A stretch of DNA of 64,000 nucleotides from an uncultured Oscillibacter sp. Its GTDB lineage: Bacteria > Bacillota > Clostridia > Oscillospirales > Oscillospiraceae. Every line of letters starts with the position of its first letter. Positions within the stretch are counted from its first letter, which is position 1. The notes under the pieces were generated by a model that searched no databases, was not told where the DNA came from, and saw only the letters and a list, made by a program, of their open reading frames with translations. Position numbers and translations under genes: made by a program. Location: positions 1 through 64,000 of the forward strand of contig CAJKKQ010000004.1 in NCBI GenBank assembly GCA_905200545.1, read 5' to 3'. Below, piece after piece: positions 53,483 through 63,243 of this stretch.

Positions 53483-54358
53483 TCACCTCAAAATATACAC
53501 GCCGGCCAATACGCACACGATCCCGGCGGCGGTGAGGGGGCTCATGGGCTCCCCAAAGAGCACCACCCCTGCCACCGACGCCACCACCGGCTCCAGACTT
53601 GCCAGGATGCTGGCCTTTCCCGCCTCCACCCGGGCAAGTCCCCGGGTATAGAGGATGTAGGGCAGCACCGTGGAGCACACCACCAGCCCCACCGCCGTCA
53701 GAGCCATGGAGGGCTGGGCCAGGGCGGCAAGCTCCGCCGGGCGCACCAGCACCAGCGAGGCCGCCCCCGCAAAGACGAACGTCCACACGGTGACGGTCAT
53801 GGGTCCGTAGTGGGCCAGGGCGTACCGGCCGAAAATGCTGTACAGGGCGTAGAAAAAGCCCGCGCCCAGTCCCAGCGCGATGCCGCCTCCCGTCACCGTC
53901 AGCGACCCGGAGAACACGCCGCACACCAGGGCGCAGCCCACTAAGGTCAGTCCCAGGGCCAGCAGCTTCTTTTTGGTGACGGGCTCCCGCCACAAAAGGG
54001 CTGAGAGCACCACCACGATGGCCGGGGCGGTATAGAGCAGGATGGACGCCACCGCCAGGGAGCAGATCTCCTGACAGGAGAAATAGCACACGGTGAAGAG
54101 CACCACGCTCACCACCCCGGTGCCGAAAAAGTACTTCAAATGCTGCCGCTCCACACGGAACACGGAGCGGTCCCGGAGGGCCATCACCGCCGTCAGCAGC
54201 ACCAGCCCGCCGCAGTTGCGCACCACCACGATGGAGTACGGGGAGAGGCCCCCGGCCATCAGCCGCCGGTTCCAAACCCCGATGATGCCCCACAGGGCCG
54301 CAGCCGCCAGAATGCTGGCCGCCGCGCCCCGGGGCGTTTTTTTCGTCTCCGTCTCCAT
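53483..54358 (-). CDS. EamA/DMT-family transporter
   Basis: A 291-residue exporter with ten helices in two EamA halves (LAAAALWGIIGVWNRRLMAGGLSPYSIVVVRN and YALYSIFGRYALAHYGPMTVTVWTF; final GKASILASLEPVVASVAGVVLFGEPMSPLTAAGI). Substrates are metabolites such as amino acids; unknown here. It lies between the DHHW gene and ybaK on the same strand. Confidence 0.92.
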   Translation of the reverse strand: METETKKTPRGAAASILAAAALWGIIGVWNRRLMAGGLSPYSIVVVRNCGGLVLLTAVMALRDRSVFRVERQHLKYFFGTGVVSVVLFTVCYFSCQEICSLAVASILLYTAPAIVVVLSALLWREPVTKKKLLALGLTLVGCALVCGVFSGSLTVTGGGIALGLGAGFFYALYSIFGRYALAHYGPMTVTVWTFVFAGAASLVLVRPAELAALAQPSMALTAVGLVVCSTVLPYILYTRGLARVEAGKASILASLEPVVASVAGVVLFGEPMSPLTAAGIVCVLAGVYILR

Positions 54359-54365
54359 GGCCGCC

Positions 54366-55559
54366 TCACTCCTCCGGCCAGACGTCGCCGTTTCCGGTGG
54401 GCGTGTAGTAGAAGGTGTCGTTCATGACGCAGATGACGATATCCGGCTGGTAGTCCGTGATATAGTCCCGGAGGGTCTTATCGGTATAGTGCCGCAGGTC
54501 CAACGAGCGCATCTCGTCAAAGGAGGTGTAGAGCAGGGTCTCCAGGGCATTGGTGAAGGAGTCCCCGAACACCAGCACATCCGGCAGTTCCGGCCGGTTG
54601 GTCTCCAGGATGGTCTCCCCAAAGTCCCCGCCCATGTAGAGATTGTAGGTGGTGGGCAGCTCCTCCGCCGCCGGGAGCACGTAGAGGGGCTTGTCCGAAA
54701 GCTCCCCGTTATCGTACCGGGTGTAAGCGATGGGGTCTTTCAGCTCCGCAATGACCGCCCGGTCCTCGTTGGGCCAGAGGTTATAGAGCTTACGGTTGCG
54801 GGAGCCGATGTAGGGGTTGGGCAGCTCCCGGAAGGTGAAGTCCTCCTCCGTCAGCACCGGCAGATCCCAGCCGTCCGCCGCCAGGGTGTCCAGGATGGAG
54901 CGGTAGGCAGCGTAGGCGCCGTAGTAATTGTAGTGGTGGTCCACGGTGGAGTAGAAGTCCGCCGGGTGGCCCAGGCCGTCGTAGACCTCCCCCATGTCCA
55001 AAAAGGCGATGCCTTCGTCCTCCAGGGCCTCCCGGAAGATGGTGTCCGCCGCCTCCGCTTCGTTTTCGTGGTTATTGAGATAGTCGGGGAACTCATCCTC
55101 GAAGTAAATGCGCTGCTCCGGGAAGCCCACGAAGTAGAAGCTGCCGCCGCAGTCCTGGATGTGTTGGTTCAGTTTTGAGAAGGGCACCGCCATGGAGTCC
55201 ACCGTGGCCTCGTAGGCGGCGGGGGTGTACTCCGAATAGTCCAGGAAGGGCAAGAGCACATCCTCCGTGGTGACGATGTCGTTGACCACCGGACGGTGCA
55301 GCACGTCCATGGAGAGGAAGGTATCCATCTTCAGGAGGGTAGCCCGGCCGGGGGCGTGGTCGGAGTACCAGGTCTCCAGGCTCTGGGCCAGGCTCCCGTC
55401 CAGGATGCCCTCCGCCGTGATCTCCGGCCACTCCGCCAGGGCGCGGTTTTCATAGTAGGCGGAGGTGTTGTTTTTGGAAAAGAGCAGCGTCCCGGCGGGC
55501 ACCGCCAGAATCACCGCCAGAAAGCAGGCCAGGAAGGCCACTTGGGCAAAACGTTTCAT
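54366..55559 (-). CDS. DHHW-family SGNH hydrolase-like protein (AlgJ/AlgX-like)
   Basis: A 397-residue exported protein with one N-terminal membrane helix (about 5-27). The DHHW motif region reads VDHHYNYYGAYAAY and the SGNH block I reads VLVFGDSFTNALE, with a late VICVMNDTF. In AlgJ/AlgX- and PatB-like proteins these residues move acetyl groups onto wall or exopolysaccharides. It follows the MBOAT gene by 15 nt, the usual pair in acyl-transfer loci. Confidence 0.9.
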   Translation of the reverse strand: MKRFAQVAFLACFLAVILAVPAGTLLFSKNNTSAYYENRALAEWPEITAEGILDGSLAQSLETWYSDHAPGRATLLKMDTFLSMDVLHRPVVNDIVTTEDVLLPFLDYSEYTPAAYEATVDSMAVPFSKLNQHIQDCGGSFYFVGFPEQRIYFEDEFPDYLNNHENEAEAADTIFREALEDEGIAFLDMGEVYDGLGHPADFYSTVDHHYNYYGAYAAYRSILDTLAADGWDLPVLTEEDFTFRELPNPYIGSRNRKLYNLWPNEDRAVIAELKDPIAYTRYDNGELSDKPLYVLPAAEELPTTYNLYMGGDFGETILETNRPELPDVLVFGDSFTNALETLLYTSFDEMRSLDLRHYTDKTLRDYITDYQPDIVICVMNDTFYYTPTGNGDVWPEE

Positions 55560-55574
55560 ACTTGGGCCCTCCTC

Positions 55575-56987
55575 TCAGAACTGGAAATACAAGAACGATG
55601 TGAAGGTGGCGCTCAGCAGCCGCAAAATGGAGAGGGCCAGCAGCACCCCCGCCAGGAGTTTCGGCCCCCAGAGAAGCACGCCCCGGGAAAGGGCAGTATC
55701 GGCCTTTGTGAGCTTTCCCTCCAGCCAGGGCTTTATGGGCAGGGCCGCCGGGATGGCCAACATCCACTCCCACCTAAATTGCAGCAGGTAGTAAGTAGTC
55801 TCCCCGCTCCAGGCGCCGCCGGGGGCAAAGCCGAACATGCCGGCGATCATCTGCCCGGCCTGGGTGAGGGTGGCGGAGCGGAAGAACACCCAGCCCACGA
55901 TCACCAGCACCAGGGCGTAGAGGTGGCGCACCGCCCCGGGCAGCTTTTCCAGCGCCTTGCCCCAGAGGAACCGCTCCCCCAGCAGCAGCGCCGCGTAATA
56001 GAGGCCCCAGGCCACAAAGGTCCAGGCGGACCCGTGCCACAGACCCGTCAGCATCCACACCACCAGGATGTTCACGATCTGGCGGCCCCGGGCGCAGCGG
56101 TTGCCCCCCAGGGGGATGTACACATAGTCCCGGAACCAGAAAGAGAGAGTCATATGCCAGCGGCGCCAGAACTCCCCGGCGGAGCGGGTGATGTAGGGAT
56201 AGTTGAAGTTTTCCGGCAAGCGGAAGCCGAACACCCGGCCCAGGCCGATGGCCATGTCCGTGTAGCCGGAGAAGTCGAAGTAGAGCTGCAGGGTGTACCC
56301 CACGGCGCCAATCCAGGCAAGGCCCACCGTCAGCCGGTCGCCGGAGGCAAAGGCCGCATCCGCCGCCTGGCCCAAGGCGTCCGCCAGCAGCAGCTTCTTG
56401 GCAAGGCCGAAGCAGAACCGGGTGAGGCCCGCTGTGACGTCCTCCAGGCTCTCCCGCCGCTGCCGCAGCTCCGCCGCCATGTCGCCGTAGCGGAGGATGG
56501 GGCCCTGGATCATCTGGGGGAAGAAGGCGAAGTACAGCGCCAGGCGGGGCAAATTCCGCTCCGCGGCCACGGTGCCCCGGTATACGTCCACCAGGTAGGA
56601 GATGCCCTGGAACGTGTAGAAGGAGATGCCCGCGGGCATCAGGATCTCCGGCACCGTCACCCCAAGGCCCAGGGCGTTCAGATTCTCCAGCAGAAAGCCG
56701 GTGTACTTGAAGTAGGCCAGGATGCCCACGTTCACCACCAGGGAGGCCATGAGCCACCCCTTCCGGTGGGATCGTCCCGGCGCTACCAGCAGTCCGCCGC
56801 CCCAGTAGAGCAGGATGCTCAACACCAGGAAGGGCACCATCCGCACGCCGCCCCAGGCATAGAAGGCCAGGCTGAACACCAGCAGCACCCAGTTGCGCCC
56901 GGTGCGCCAACGGGCGGGCAGCAGAAAGTAGCACACCAGCACCGCCGGCAGCAATCCGAATAAAAACGCCATTGAGTTAAAGGCCAT
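55575..56987 (-). CDS. MBOAT-family O-acyltransferase (AlgI/DltB-like)
   Basis: A 470-residue membrane protein with about eleven helices. Family features: SFYTFQGISYLVDVYRG, GYTDMAIGLGRVFGF, EFWRRWHMTLSFWFRDYVYIPLGGNR and the invariant catalytic His in GLWHGSAWTFVAWG. It should carry acyl groups across the membrane to the DHHW protein for transfer to an exported glycan. The target polymer is not encoded here. Confidence 0.95.
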   Translation of the reverse strand: MAFNSMAFLFGLLPAVLVCYFLLPARWRTGRNWVLLVFSLAFYAWGGVRMVPFLVLSILLYWGGGLLVAPGRSHRKGWLMASLVVNVGILAYFKYTGFLLENLNALGLGVTVPEILMPAGISFYTFQGISYLVDVYRGTVAAERNLPRLALYFAFFPQMIQGPILRYGDMAAELRQRRESLEDVTAGLTRFCFGLAKKLLLADALGQAADAAFASGDRLTVGLAWIGAVGYTLQLYFDFSGYTDMAIGLGRVFGFRLPENFNYPYITRSAGEFWRRWHMTLSFWFRDYVYIPLGGNRCARGRQIVNILVVWMLTGLWHGSAWTFVAWGLYYAALLLGERFLWGKALEKLPGAVRHLYALVLVIVGWVFFRSATLTQAGQMIAGMFGFAPGGAWSGETTYYLLQFRWEWMLAIPAALPIKPWLEGKLTKADTALSRGVLLWGPKLLAGVLLALSILRLLSATFTSFLYFQF

Positions 56988-57020
56988 GGTTTCGCGTCTC
57001 CTTTGTGGAAGGTTGCAGGC

Positions 57021-57785
57021 CTACGGCAGATACCGCAGGGCCCAGATGTAGCCGATAAAAATTAAAATGGGATAAACCACCCAGCCGATGCGCTGCATCG
57101 TCAGGTAAAAATCCGACGGCTCGGGATCCCGGACGTCGCACATGTGCCGCCAGTAGAACAGGGCCAGGGGAAACGCCGCGTCCAGCGCCAGCACCAAAGA
57201 ACAAAGGAGCATCACGGCATAGAGCGCCCAGCTGCCCCGGGCCGTCAGCTCCGGGCCGCTGCCTAACCACACCACGTCCTGTATGTTCAGGTCCAGAGGG
57301 CTGCTCTGCCCCACACCCCCCACCGTGATCTCCCCGAAAGTGCCCTGATCCCACCGGCCTTGGGTATCATACCAGCCCGCTTCACTGGGCTTGACCTTCC
57401 GGTCATAGCCGCCGGTAAAGAGCACGGCCTCGTTTTTCGTGATACGAATGCCGTCCACCATCTCCCCCTGGGCAAAGCCGTCCACCGCCAAAATGGGTGC
57501 CAGGGGGTATTCCATCCGGTAGACGTCACTGCCGCCGCTTTCCGTCTCGCAGGTGATGACGGTAACGGTATCGCTCTCCGTCCGGACAGAGATGGAGACC
57601 TGCTCCCCGTGGAGCTTTCCCGCGTAAGTCACAGTGTCCGCAGTTTCTGTGGGTCTTAAAAGGGCGCCGTCCAGCAGGAGGCCGGGGTGGAGCTTGGAAA
57701 CGATCATCAAAATTCCAAACACCACCGCCATGACTGCCAGGGCCAGCAGAACGATCTTCTGTAATCGGGTGCGCTCTTCTTCCAT
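57021..57785 (-). CDS. Unknown membrane protein upstream of the MBOAT gene
   Basis: I do not recognise this 254-residue protein. It has an N-terminal helix (about 9-29), an outside beta-rich domain of about 150 residues (VSISVRTESDTVTVITCETESGG; GIRITKNEAVLFTGGYDRKVKPSEAGWYDTQGRWDQGTFGEITVGGVGQSSPLDLN), and two C-terminal helices (about 182-205 and 230-250). It lies 33 nt before the MBOAT gene and probably belongs to the same transcript, so it may serve the acyl-transfer system. Confidence 0.75.
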   Translation of the reverse strand: MEEERTRLQKIVLLALAVMAVVFGILMIVSKLHPGLLLDGALLRPTETADTVTYAGKLHGEQVSISVRTESDTVTVITCETESGGSDVYRMEYPLAPILAVDGFAQGEMVDGIRITKNEAVLFTGGYDRKVKPSEAGWYDTQGRWDQGTFGEITVGGVGQSSPLDLNIQDVVWLGSGPELTARGSWALYAVMLLCSLVLALDAAFPLALFYWRHMCDVRDPEPSDFYLTMQRIGWVVYPILIFIGYIWALRYLP

Positions 57786-57836
57786 AACGTCCTCCTAATC
57801 AGGGCACTGGATTTCAAGGGAACACACTGGCTTGTT

Positions 57837-58250
57837 TCACAAAATCATCACGAACGTGCCGGCGGTGATGAGGGCGCCCCCCAGAATGGTCTTGGCGTCC
57901 ACCTGCTCATGGAGCACCACAAAGGCCAGCACCAGGGAGATCACCACGCTGAACTTGTCCACCGGCACCACCTTGCTGGCGTCCCCCTGCTGGAGGGCGT
58001 AGTAATAGCACAGCCAGGAAAGACCCGTGGCCACCCCGGAGAGCACCAGAAACAGCCAGCTGCGCCCCGAAATATTGGAGATCTCTCCGATTTTTCCGGT
58101 GATGAGCACGATCCCCCAGGCCATCACCAGCACCACCAAGGTGCGGATGGCAGTGGCCAGATTGGAATTGACATTTTCAATGCCGATCTTGGCCAGGATA
58201 GACGTGAGGGCGGCAAACACCGCCGACAGCATGGCAAATACGAACCACAT
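57837..58250 (-). CDS. Half-length EamA-family transporter
   Basis: A 137-residue protein equal to a single EamA domain with five helices (MWFVFAMLSAVFAALTSILAKIGIENVNSNLATAIRT...LSGVATGLSWLCYYYALQQGDASKVVPVDKFSVVIS...). Half-size DMT proteins act as dimers; the substrate is unknown. RBS is weak (GGAGTTGGTATC). It begins about 120 bp after the uvrB relic. Confidence 0.88.
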   Translation of the reverse strand: MWFVFAMLSAVFAALTSILAKIGIENVNSNLATAIRTLVVLVMAWGIVLITGKIGEISNISGRSWLFLVLSGVATGLSWLCYYYALQQGDASKVVPVDKFSVVISLVLAFVVLHEQVDAKTILGGALITAGTFVMIL

Positions 58251-58370
58251 GATACCAACTCCCCGTTTGATTTATTTATCTCCGGGCCATCCCGTGGGAC
58301 GGTCGTGGATCCCTGGTCGGTTGCGTTTCACTGGTACATTGGAGCGCGCTTTCTGCCGCCGGGAAGCCCC

Positions 58371-58422
58371 TTACTTCTCCCCCCGCAGCTCAATGATCCG
58401 GTCTCGCAGCACAGCTGCGTAC
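58371..58422 (-). pseudogene. Relic of a second uvrB 3' end
   Basis: The minus strand reads [16 protein letters not shown] and stop, exactly the last 16 residues of UvrB, 210 bp beyond the end of the intact gene. Eleven or so base differences from the intact copy are all synonymous, and the stop is TAA rather than TGA, so it derives from a diverged homologue and not from recent duplication. Confidence 0.8.
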
Positions 58423-58580
58423 CATCCCACCCGGCTTCGCCGGGCGGGAGCCCTGTCATTTCACCAACCGGCCGGAAGTGAATTCCGTCCGGTTCAAGGC
58501 TTTGCCTCCGGCAAAGCGCTTGTACGCCGGACTCCCGGCGGTTCGAGTCCGTGGCCCGAGTCTCCCGGTCCGGGAAGGAA
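58423..58580. repeat. Hairpin-rich spacer between uvrB and its relic
   Basis: No gene is seen. The stretch holds several inverted repeats: CCCGGCTTCGCCGGG, CCGGCCGGAAG...CCGTCCGG and GGCTTTGCCTCCGGCAAAGC, and a TTCGAGTCC string that resembles a tRNA T-loop without the rest of a tRNA. Confidence 0.5.
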
Positions 58581-60551
58581 TCACTTTTCCCCTCTCAATT
58601 CGATGATCCGGTCTCTCAAAACAGCTGCGTACTCGAACTCCAGCATCTTGGACGCTTCCTTCATTTCCTTTTCCAGTTTGGCGATCTCCGCCGCGCGCTC
58701 CTGCTCGGAGAGCTTGCGCTTCCGGCGGCCCCGGACGGTGTCCTCCTCCGCAGTCTTGGAGATCTCCAGTACCTCCCGGACGCCCTTGATGATGGTCTTG
58801 GGCACGATACCGTGGGCTTCGTTGTAATCGCTCTGGATCTTCCGGCGGCGCTCCGTCTCGTCCATAGCCGAGCGCATGGAGGGGGTGATCTCGTCGGCGT
58901 ACATGATGACCAAGCCCTCGGCATTCCGGGCCGCCCGGCCAATGGTCTGGATGAGCGACGTCTCGGAGCGAAGGAAGCCCTCCTTGTCGGCGTCCAGAAT
59001 GGCCACCAGGCTTACCTCCGGCAGGTCCAGTCCCTCCCGCAGGAGGTTGATGCCCACCAGCACGTCGAACTCTCCCAGCCGCAGATCCCGGATGATCTCC
59101 ATCCGCTCGATGGTCTCCACATCGGAGTGCATGTACCGCACCCGGATCCCGGCGTTTTTGAAATACTCGGTAAGATCCTCCGCCATCTTCTTGGTGAGGG
59201 TAGTCACCAGAACCCGCTCGTTTTTGGCGGAGCGGGTGCGGATCTCCTCCATCAGATCGTCAATTTGGCCGGTGACGGGCCGGACCTCCACCTTCGGGTC
59301 CAGCAGTCCCGTAGGCCGGATCACCTGCTCCACCACCTGGTCCGCCCGCTCCCGTTCATAGGGGCCGGGGGTGGCGGAGACGAACACCGCCTGGCCGATG
59401 CGCTCCTCAAACTCCTCGAATTTCAACGGGCGGTTATCGTAGGCGCAGGGCAGCCGGAAGCCGTACTTCACCAGGGAGTCCTTCCGGGCGTGGTCGCCGT
59501 TGTACATGGCCCGCACCTGGGGCAGCGTCACATGGGACTCGTCCACAAAGAGCAAAAAGTCATCCGGGAAGAAGTCCAGCAGCGTCATGGGGGCGGATCC
59601 GGCAGGCCGGTCGGAGATGATGCGGGAGTAGTTCTCGATGCCGGAGCAGTAGCCCAGCTCCGCCATCATCTCCATGTCGTACTCCGTCCGCTGGCGGATG
59701 CGCTGGGCCTCCACCAGCTGGTTGTTGTCGGTGAAGACCTTCACCTGCTCCTCCAGCTCCCGGCGGATCTCCCCGATTGCCTTATCCATCTTGTCCTTGG
59801 TGGTGACATAGTGGCTGGCGGGGTAGATGGCGATGTGGTTCATCACCCGGTTGACGCTGCCGGTGAGGGGATTGAACTCGCTGATGCGGTCGATCTCGTC
59901 GCCGAAGAACTCCACCCGGATGGCCTTGTCCTTGTAGTAGGCGGGGTAGATCTCCACCGTGTCTCCCCGCACCCGGAACATGTTGCGCTCAAAGGCGATG
60001 TCGTTGCGCTGGTAGCGGATCTCCACCAGGCGGCGCAGCAACTCGTCCCGGTCCCACTGCGCTCCCACCCGCAGCGATACCACCAGCTTGGCAAAGTCGT
60101 CGGGCTCGCCCAAGCCGTAGATACAGGAGACGGAGGAAACCACGATGACGTCCCGCCGCTCCAGCAGGGCACAGGTAGCGGAGAGGCGCAGCCGGTCGAT
60201 CTCCTCGTTGGTGGCGGCGTCCTTGGCAATATAGGTGTCCGTATGAGGGATATAGGCCTCCGGCTGGTAGTAGTCGTAGTAGGAGACGAAATACTCCACG
60301 GCGTTGTTGGGGAAAAACTCCTTAAACTCCGCGCACAGCTGGGCCGCCAGGGTCTTGTTGTGGGCCAGCACCAGCGTAGGCCGCTGCACCGCCTCGATAA
60401 CCTTGGCCATGGTAAAGGTCTTGCCGGAGCCGGTGACCCCCAGCAAAACCTGCTCCTTCAATCCGTTTTCAATGCCCTCCGCCAGCTTGGCGATGGCCTG
60501 GGGCTGGTCGCCGGAGGGCTGATACTCCGAAACCACCTGAAAATCCGGCAT
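58581..60551 (-). CDS. uvrB: Excinuclease ABC subunit UvrB
   Basis: A 656-residue helicase-like subunit. Walker A GVTGSGKT (38-45), beta-hairpin [12 protein letters not shown], Walker [14 protein letters not shown], helicase motifs [12 protein letters not shown], and the C-terminal UVR domain ([23 protein letters not shown]) that contacts UvrC. The ATG at 60551 (MPDFQ) has AGAGGAG upstream. Promoter TATACA-17-TATAAT precedes it; no LexA box of the CGAAC type was seen. Confidence 0.97.
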   Translation of the reverse strand: MPDFQVVSEYQPSGDQPQAIAKLAEGIENGLKEQVLLGVTGSGKTFTMAKVIEAVQRPTLVLAHNKTLAAQLCAEFKEFFPNNAVEYFVSYYDYYQPEAYIPHTDTYIAKDAATNEEIDRLRLSATCALLERRDVIVVSSVSCIYGLGEPDDFAKLVVSLRVGAQWDRDELLRRLVEIRYQRNDIAFERNMFRVRGDTVEIYPAYYKDKAIRVEFFGDEIDRISEFNPLTGSVNRVMNHIAIYPASHYVTTKDKMDKAIGEIRRELEEQVKVFTDNNQLVEAQRIRQRTEYDMEMMAELGYCSGIENYSRIISDRPAGSAPMTLLDFFPDDFLLFVDESHVTLPQVRAMYNGDHARKDSLVKYGFRLPCAYDNRPLKFEEFEERIGQAVFVSATPGPYERERADQVVEQVIRPTGLLDPKVEVRPVTGQIDDLMEEIRTRSAKNERVLVTTLTKKMAEDLTEYFKNAGIRVRYMHSDVETIERMEIIRDLRLGEFDVLVGINLLREGLDLPEVSLVAILDADKEGFLRSETSLIQTIGRAARNAEGLVIMYADEITPSMRSAMDETERRRKIQSDYNEAHGIVPKTIIKGVREVLEISKTAEEDTVRGRRKRKLSEQERAAEIAKLEKEMKEASKMLEFEYAAVLRDRIIELRGEK

Positions 60552-60596
60552 AGTGCTCCTCTCCGCGGCGGGCTCCGCCGCAAACGGGAAATGTTG

Positions 60597-60650
60597 TGTG
60601 ATCACAACCAGTAGACAGTATATTATACCAGATATCCCGTTAAATGTATA
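60597..60650 (-). promoter_or_regulatory. uvrB promoter and downstream palindrome
   Basis: TATACA -35 (60650-60645), 17-bp spacer, TATAAT -10 (60627-60622). The perfect palindrome TGTGATCACA (60597-60606) lies about 10-20 nt into the transcript; its role is unknown and it is not a LexA box. Confidence 0.6.
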
Positions 60651-60701
60651 GCAGGAATCAGGAAAACTTGTCCCCTCTTCCCCCCCCGGCAAGCACAAAG
60701 G

Positions 60702-60727
60702 AAGCGGCGCCTTGCGGCGCCGCTTCC
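60702..60727 (-). terminator. Terminator after the oligopeptide-binding gene
   Basis: GGAAGCGGCGCC-gcaa-GGCGCCGCTTCC stem on the minus strand with only TTT following, 20 bp beyond the gene. Confidence 0.65.
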
Positions 60728-60747
60728 GGTCAGTTTGGTATGGTGGA

Positions 60748-62457
60748 TCAAGCGGTGCGTACCATCACCGCGGAGAAGAGGAAGAATCCCCGGGCATCCC
60801 GGCAGGCACCGGTGTAGTCCTCCCGCAGCTTCCAGGCAGTGACGCTGGTGTAGAGGGGCGCCAGGGGGCTGTCCTCCAGCAGGAGGGCCTCCGCGTCATG
60901 GAGGCAGCCCAGCCGGGCCTCTCCGTCCGCCGCGCCGGCGATGATGGTCATGAGGGTATCATAGGCGCTGTTGGCATATCCCGTGACGTTGTCCGGACTG
61001 TCCGACGTCCAGGTCATCAGGAAGCACTCCGCGTCGTTGCCCACAGCCTTGAGATCCGTGGCAGCCAGGGTGTAGGTCCCCTGATCCAGGGCGGCCTCCA
61101 GCTCCTCCTGGGTAACAGCACGGGGGCTCAGCTGAACCCCCAGGGCATCCTGCCACATCCCGGCCAGGGCCTGGGCCACCGCCCCGGCGTTCCCCTCATC
61201 CACATAGAGGTACTCCAGCTCTCCCAGATCCGCGCCGCTGTTGTAGCCCGCCTGCTGCAAAAGCTCCTGGGCCTCGCTGCACCGCTGGTCATAGTACCCG
61301 GGATCATTGTCCAGCTGGGAGCCCGCCACCGTGCGGAAGTCCTCCGTCCCGTCCCCCGGGACGCCTGCAGGCACCAGTCCCTCCGCCGCCTGGGCGGTGG
61401 GGCCCGCGGCCTCCGCCAGGGCAGTGCGGTCAATGGACAGTGTCAGCGCCTGGCGTACCAGGATATCCGCAAACACCTGCTGGTCGCAGTTGAGCAGCAG
61501 CGTGTAGGTCTCCAGCTCATGGGCCAGATCATGCGTCACCGTCTCCGACTGGGCCAGCTCCACGATCTGCTCCTGGGGAAGCTCCCAGACGAAATCCACA
61601 GTGTCCTCTTCATAGAGCTGCCAGGCCTCCTCCGCCGTCCCGGCGAAGTGGAAGGTCAGCTCTCCCACACCGGAACCGGAGCCGTAGTAATCGTCAAAGG
61701 CCACCACTGTCAGGGCGCCGTCTGCCGCCGGAGCATCCGTACGGAAGGGGCCGTTGGTCACCAGGGCCGTCACATCCGACCACCAGTACTCCGGCTGAGT
61801 GTCTGTCTCCTCAGCCCCGGCCTCTGCGGCTTCCGCGGCCTTGGCCGCCTGGCCCTCCTTCCAGGTCTGGATCACATCCTGGCGCAGTGGCAGCGTGGCG
61901 GGAGATGTACACACCTGAGTCAAAAACCAGTCGCACTGGCCGTCCACCACCACTTCCAGAGTGGAGTCGTTCTTGGCCGTCACCTGCAGCTGCGTGACGT
62001 CTCCCGTCTCCCGGACCGTGTCAAATCCGGAGACCATGGACAAAATGGAGGCGTAGGGCGAGGCGCTGGCGGGATCCGCCAGGCGCTGCCAGGCATAGAC
62101 AAAATCCTCCGCCGTCACATCCCGGCCGTCCGTCCACTGGGCGCTGCGCAGCTTGAAGGTGTAGGTGACGGTGCCGTCCGCATTCTCGTCTTCGTTGACA
62201 CTCTTGGCCATGCCGTTGGTGACGGTGGTGCCGCCGGAGCCGTCAGGCACCGTCTTCATGAGGTTCTCATAGAGGTTCATCAGCAGGGTCTGATCTGCGC
62301 TGGTCTCGGCGTAAATGGGATCCAGGCACACAAACTCGCCTCCGGCGCACACGGACAGGGAAATCAGCTCCCCCTGCTGGCCGCCGCAGCCGCTCAGCAG
62401 CGCCAGCATCAGCGCCGCAGCCGTCCACAGCGCGGCCCAGCGTTTTTTCTTCGTCAT
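60748..62457 (-). CDS. Oligopeptide ABC transporter substrate-binding lipoprotein
   Basis: A 569-residue family-5 binding protein. It has a lipoprotein signal with lipobox LLSGC (Cys24), the [23 protein letters not shown] opening of OppA-like proteins, [29 protein letters not shown], and late [13 protein letters not shown]. An Ala/Glu-rich insert ([16 protein letters not shown]) sits near 220. No permease or ATPase gene adjoins it, so it must work with subunits encoded elsewhere or act as a sensor. Promoter TTTACA-17-TATAAT precedes it. Confidence 0.92.
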   Translation of the reverse strand: MTKKKRWAALWTAAALMLALLSGCGGQQGELISLSVCAGGEFVCLDPIYAETSADQTLLMNLYENLMKTVPDGSGGTTVTNGMAKSVNEDENADGTVTYTFKLRSAQWTDGRDVTAEDFVYAWQRLADPASASPYASILSMVSGFDTVRETGDVTQLQVTAKNDSTLEVVVDGQCDWFLTQVCTSPATLPLRQDVIQTWKEGQAAKAAEAAEAGAEETDTQPEYWWSDVTALVTNGPFRTDAPAADGALTVVAFDDYYGSGSGVGELTFHFAGTAEEAWQLYEEDTVDFVWELPQEQIVELAQSETVTHDLAHELETYTLLLNCDQQVFADILVRQALTLSIDRTALAEAAGPTAQAAEGLVPAGVPGDGTEDFRTVAGSQLDNDPGYYDQRCSEAQELLQQAGYNSGADLGELEYLYVDEGNAGAVAQALAGMWQDALGVQLSPRAVTQEELEAALDQGTYTLAATDLKAVGNDAECFLMTWTSDSPDNVTGYANSAYDTLMTIIAGAADGEARLGCLHDAEALLLEDSPLAPLYTSVTAWKLREDYTGACRDARGFFLFSAVMVRTA

Positions 62458-62546
62458 GGGATCGCTCCTTTTTCAGGTTCTGAAATGAGAAACGGAAACA
62501 GCCTCAAAAAGGCAGTCTCCGACAGGTTTGCCCACAGGCGATGTCA

Positions 62547-62575
62547 ATTATAAAGAGTTTTGGGAAGCTTGTAAA
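62547..62575 (-). promoter_or_regulatory. Promoter of the oligopeptide-binding gene
   Basis: TTTACA -35 (62575-62570), 17-bp spacer, TATAAT -10 (62552-62547), followed by a leader of about 80 nt. Confidence 0.7.
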
Positions 62576-62623
62576 GCCGCGGCGGCAAAAAAGTAACAAA
62601 AAATTACAAGAATTAAAGATTTG

Positions 62624-62653
62624 TTCACAAAAGGGCCTCCGGCATGCTATACT
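62624..62653 (+). promoter_or_regulatory. Promoter of the unknown membrane protein gene
   Basis: TTCACA -35 (62624-62629), 18-bp spacer, TATACT -10 (62648-62653), divergent from the oligopeptide-binding gene. Confidence 0.6.
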
Positions 62654-62686
62654 CAAGAAAAACACCCGGTAAGGAGATGCAATCCC

Positions 62687-63205
62687 ATGGAATCCAAACA
62701 ATCCGTCCAGAACCAGGAAACCTCCGGGATCCCGGAGGATCTGCGTGCAGCTATGGAAAGTCCGGAGGTCAAGGCCTTCGACGCCAGGCTGTCCAAGAAG
62801 TACCTGAAAAACAACCGCCCCAAGAGCCTGGTGGTGGTCATCCTTCTGGTGGGAGCAGTTCTTTTGCTGCTGGGGCTCTCCAGCCACAAGGCCTCCTCCG
62901 TCACGCCCGCCGCTCTGCGCACCGCCCAGAGCGTCACCGCCTGCCTGAACGGCAGTGAGACGTTCACCCTCTCCTCCCAGCAGCGGGAGGATCTGCTGGA
63001 TCTGCTGGGCCAGGTGAAAGTGGAGCGGGTCACTGGCACCATCGACACCACCCAGCCGGAGGGCAGCTGCCTCTTCACCGCCGGGGAAGACCAGTTCACC
63101 ATCACCAGCACCGGATACCTGCTGACGGGCAGCAATTCCTACCGCTTCCTCTCTCCGGAGGCGGGGGAGGTGTGGCAGCAGCTGACAGCGCTGCTGGCAT
63201 CGTAA
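62687..63205 (+). CDS. Unknown single-pass membrane protein
   Basis: I do not recognise this 172-residue protein. Residues 1-46 are cytoplasmic and charged, one membrane helix spans 47-66, and the remaining 105 residues lie outside with a beta-rich pattern (SVTACLNGSETFTLSSQQREDLLDLLGQVKVERV; GSCLFTAGEDQFTITSTGYLLTGSNSYRFLS). AAGGAG lies 10 nt before the ATG at 62687. It has its own promoter and terminator. Confidence 0.78.
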   Translation: MESKQSVQNQETSGIPEDLRAAMESPEVKAFDARLSKKYLKNNRPKSLVVVILLVGAVLLLLGLSSHKASSVTPAALRTAQSVTACLNGSETFTLSSQQREDLLDLLGQVKVERVTGTIDTTQPEGSCLFTAGEDQFTITSTGYLLTGSNSYRFLSPEAGEVWQQLTALLAS

Positions 63206-63207
63206 AA

Positions 63208-63240
63208 AAGGCGCGCCTGACCCATGGTCAGGCGCGTGTT
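63208..63240 (+). terminator. Terminator after the unknown membrane protein gene
   Basis: CGCGCCTGACC-cat-GGTCAGGCGCG stem followed by TGTTTTC; the DEAD-box gene converges on it. Confidence 0.8.
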
Positions 63241-63243
63241 TTC

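Noticed and set aside
58525-58565. GGTTCGAGTCC, resembling a tRNA T-arm
   Set aside because: Only a few stem pairs and no D-arm, anticodon arm or CCA; no tRNA can be drawn.
60597-60606. TGTGATCACA palindrome as a CRP/FNR or LexA site for uvrB
   Set aside because: CRP and FNR half-sites need a 6-bp or 4-bp spacer and LexA of Firmicutes binds CGAAC...GTTCG; neither is present.
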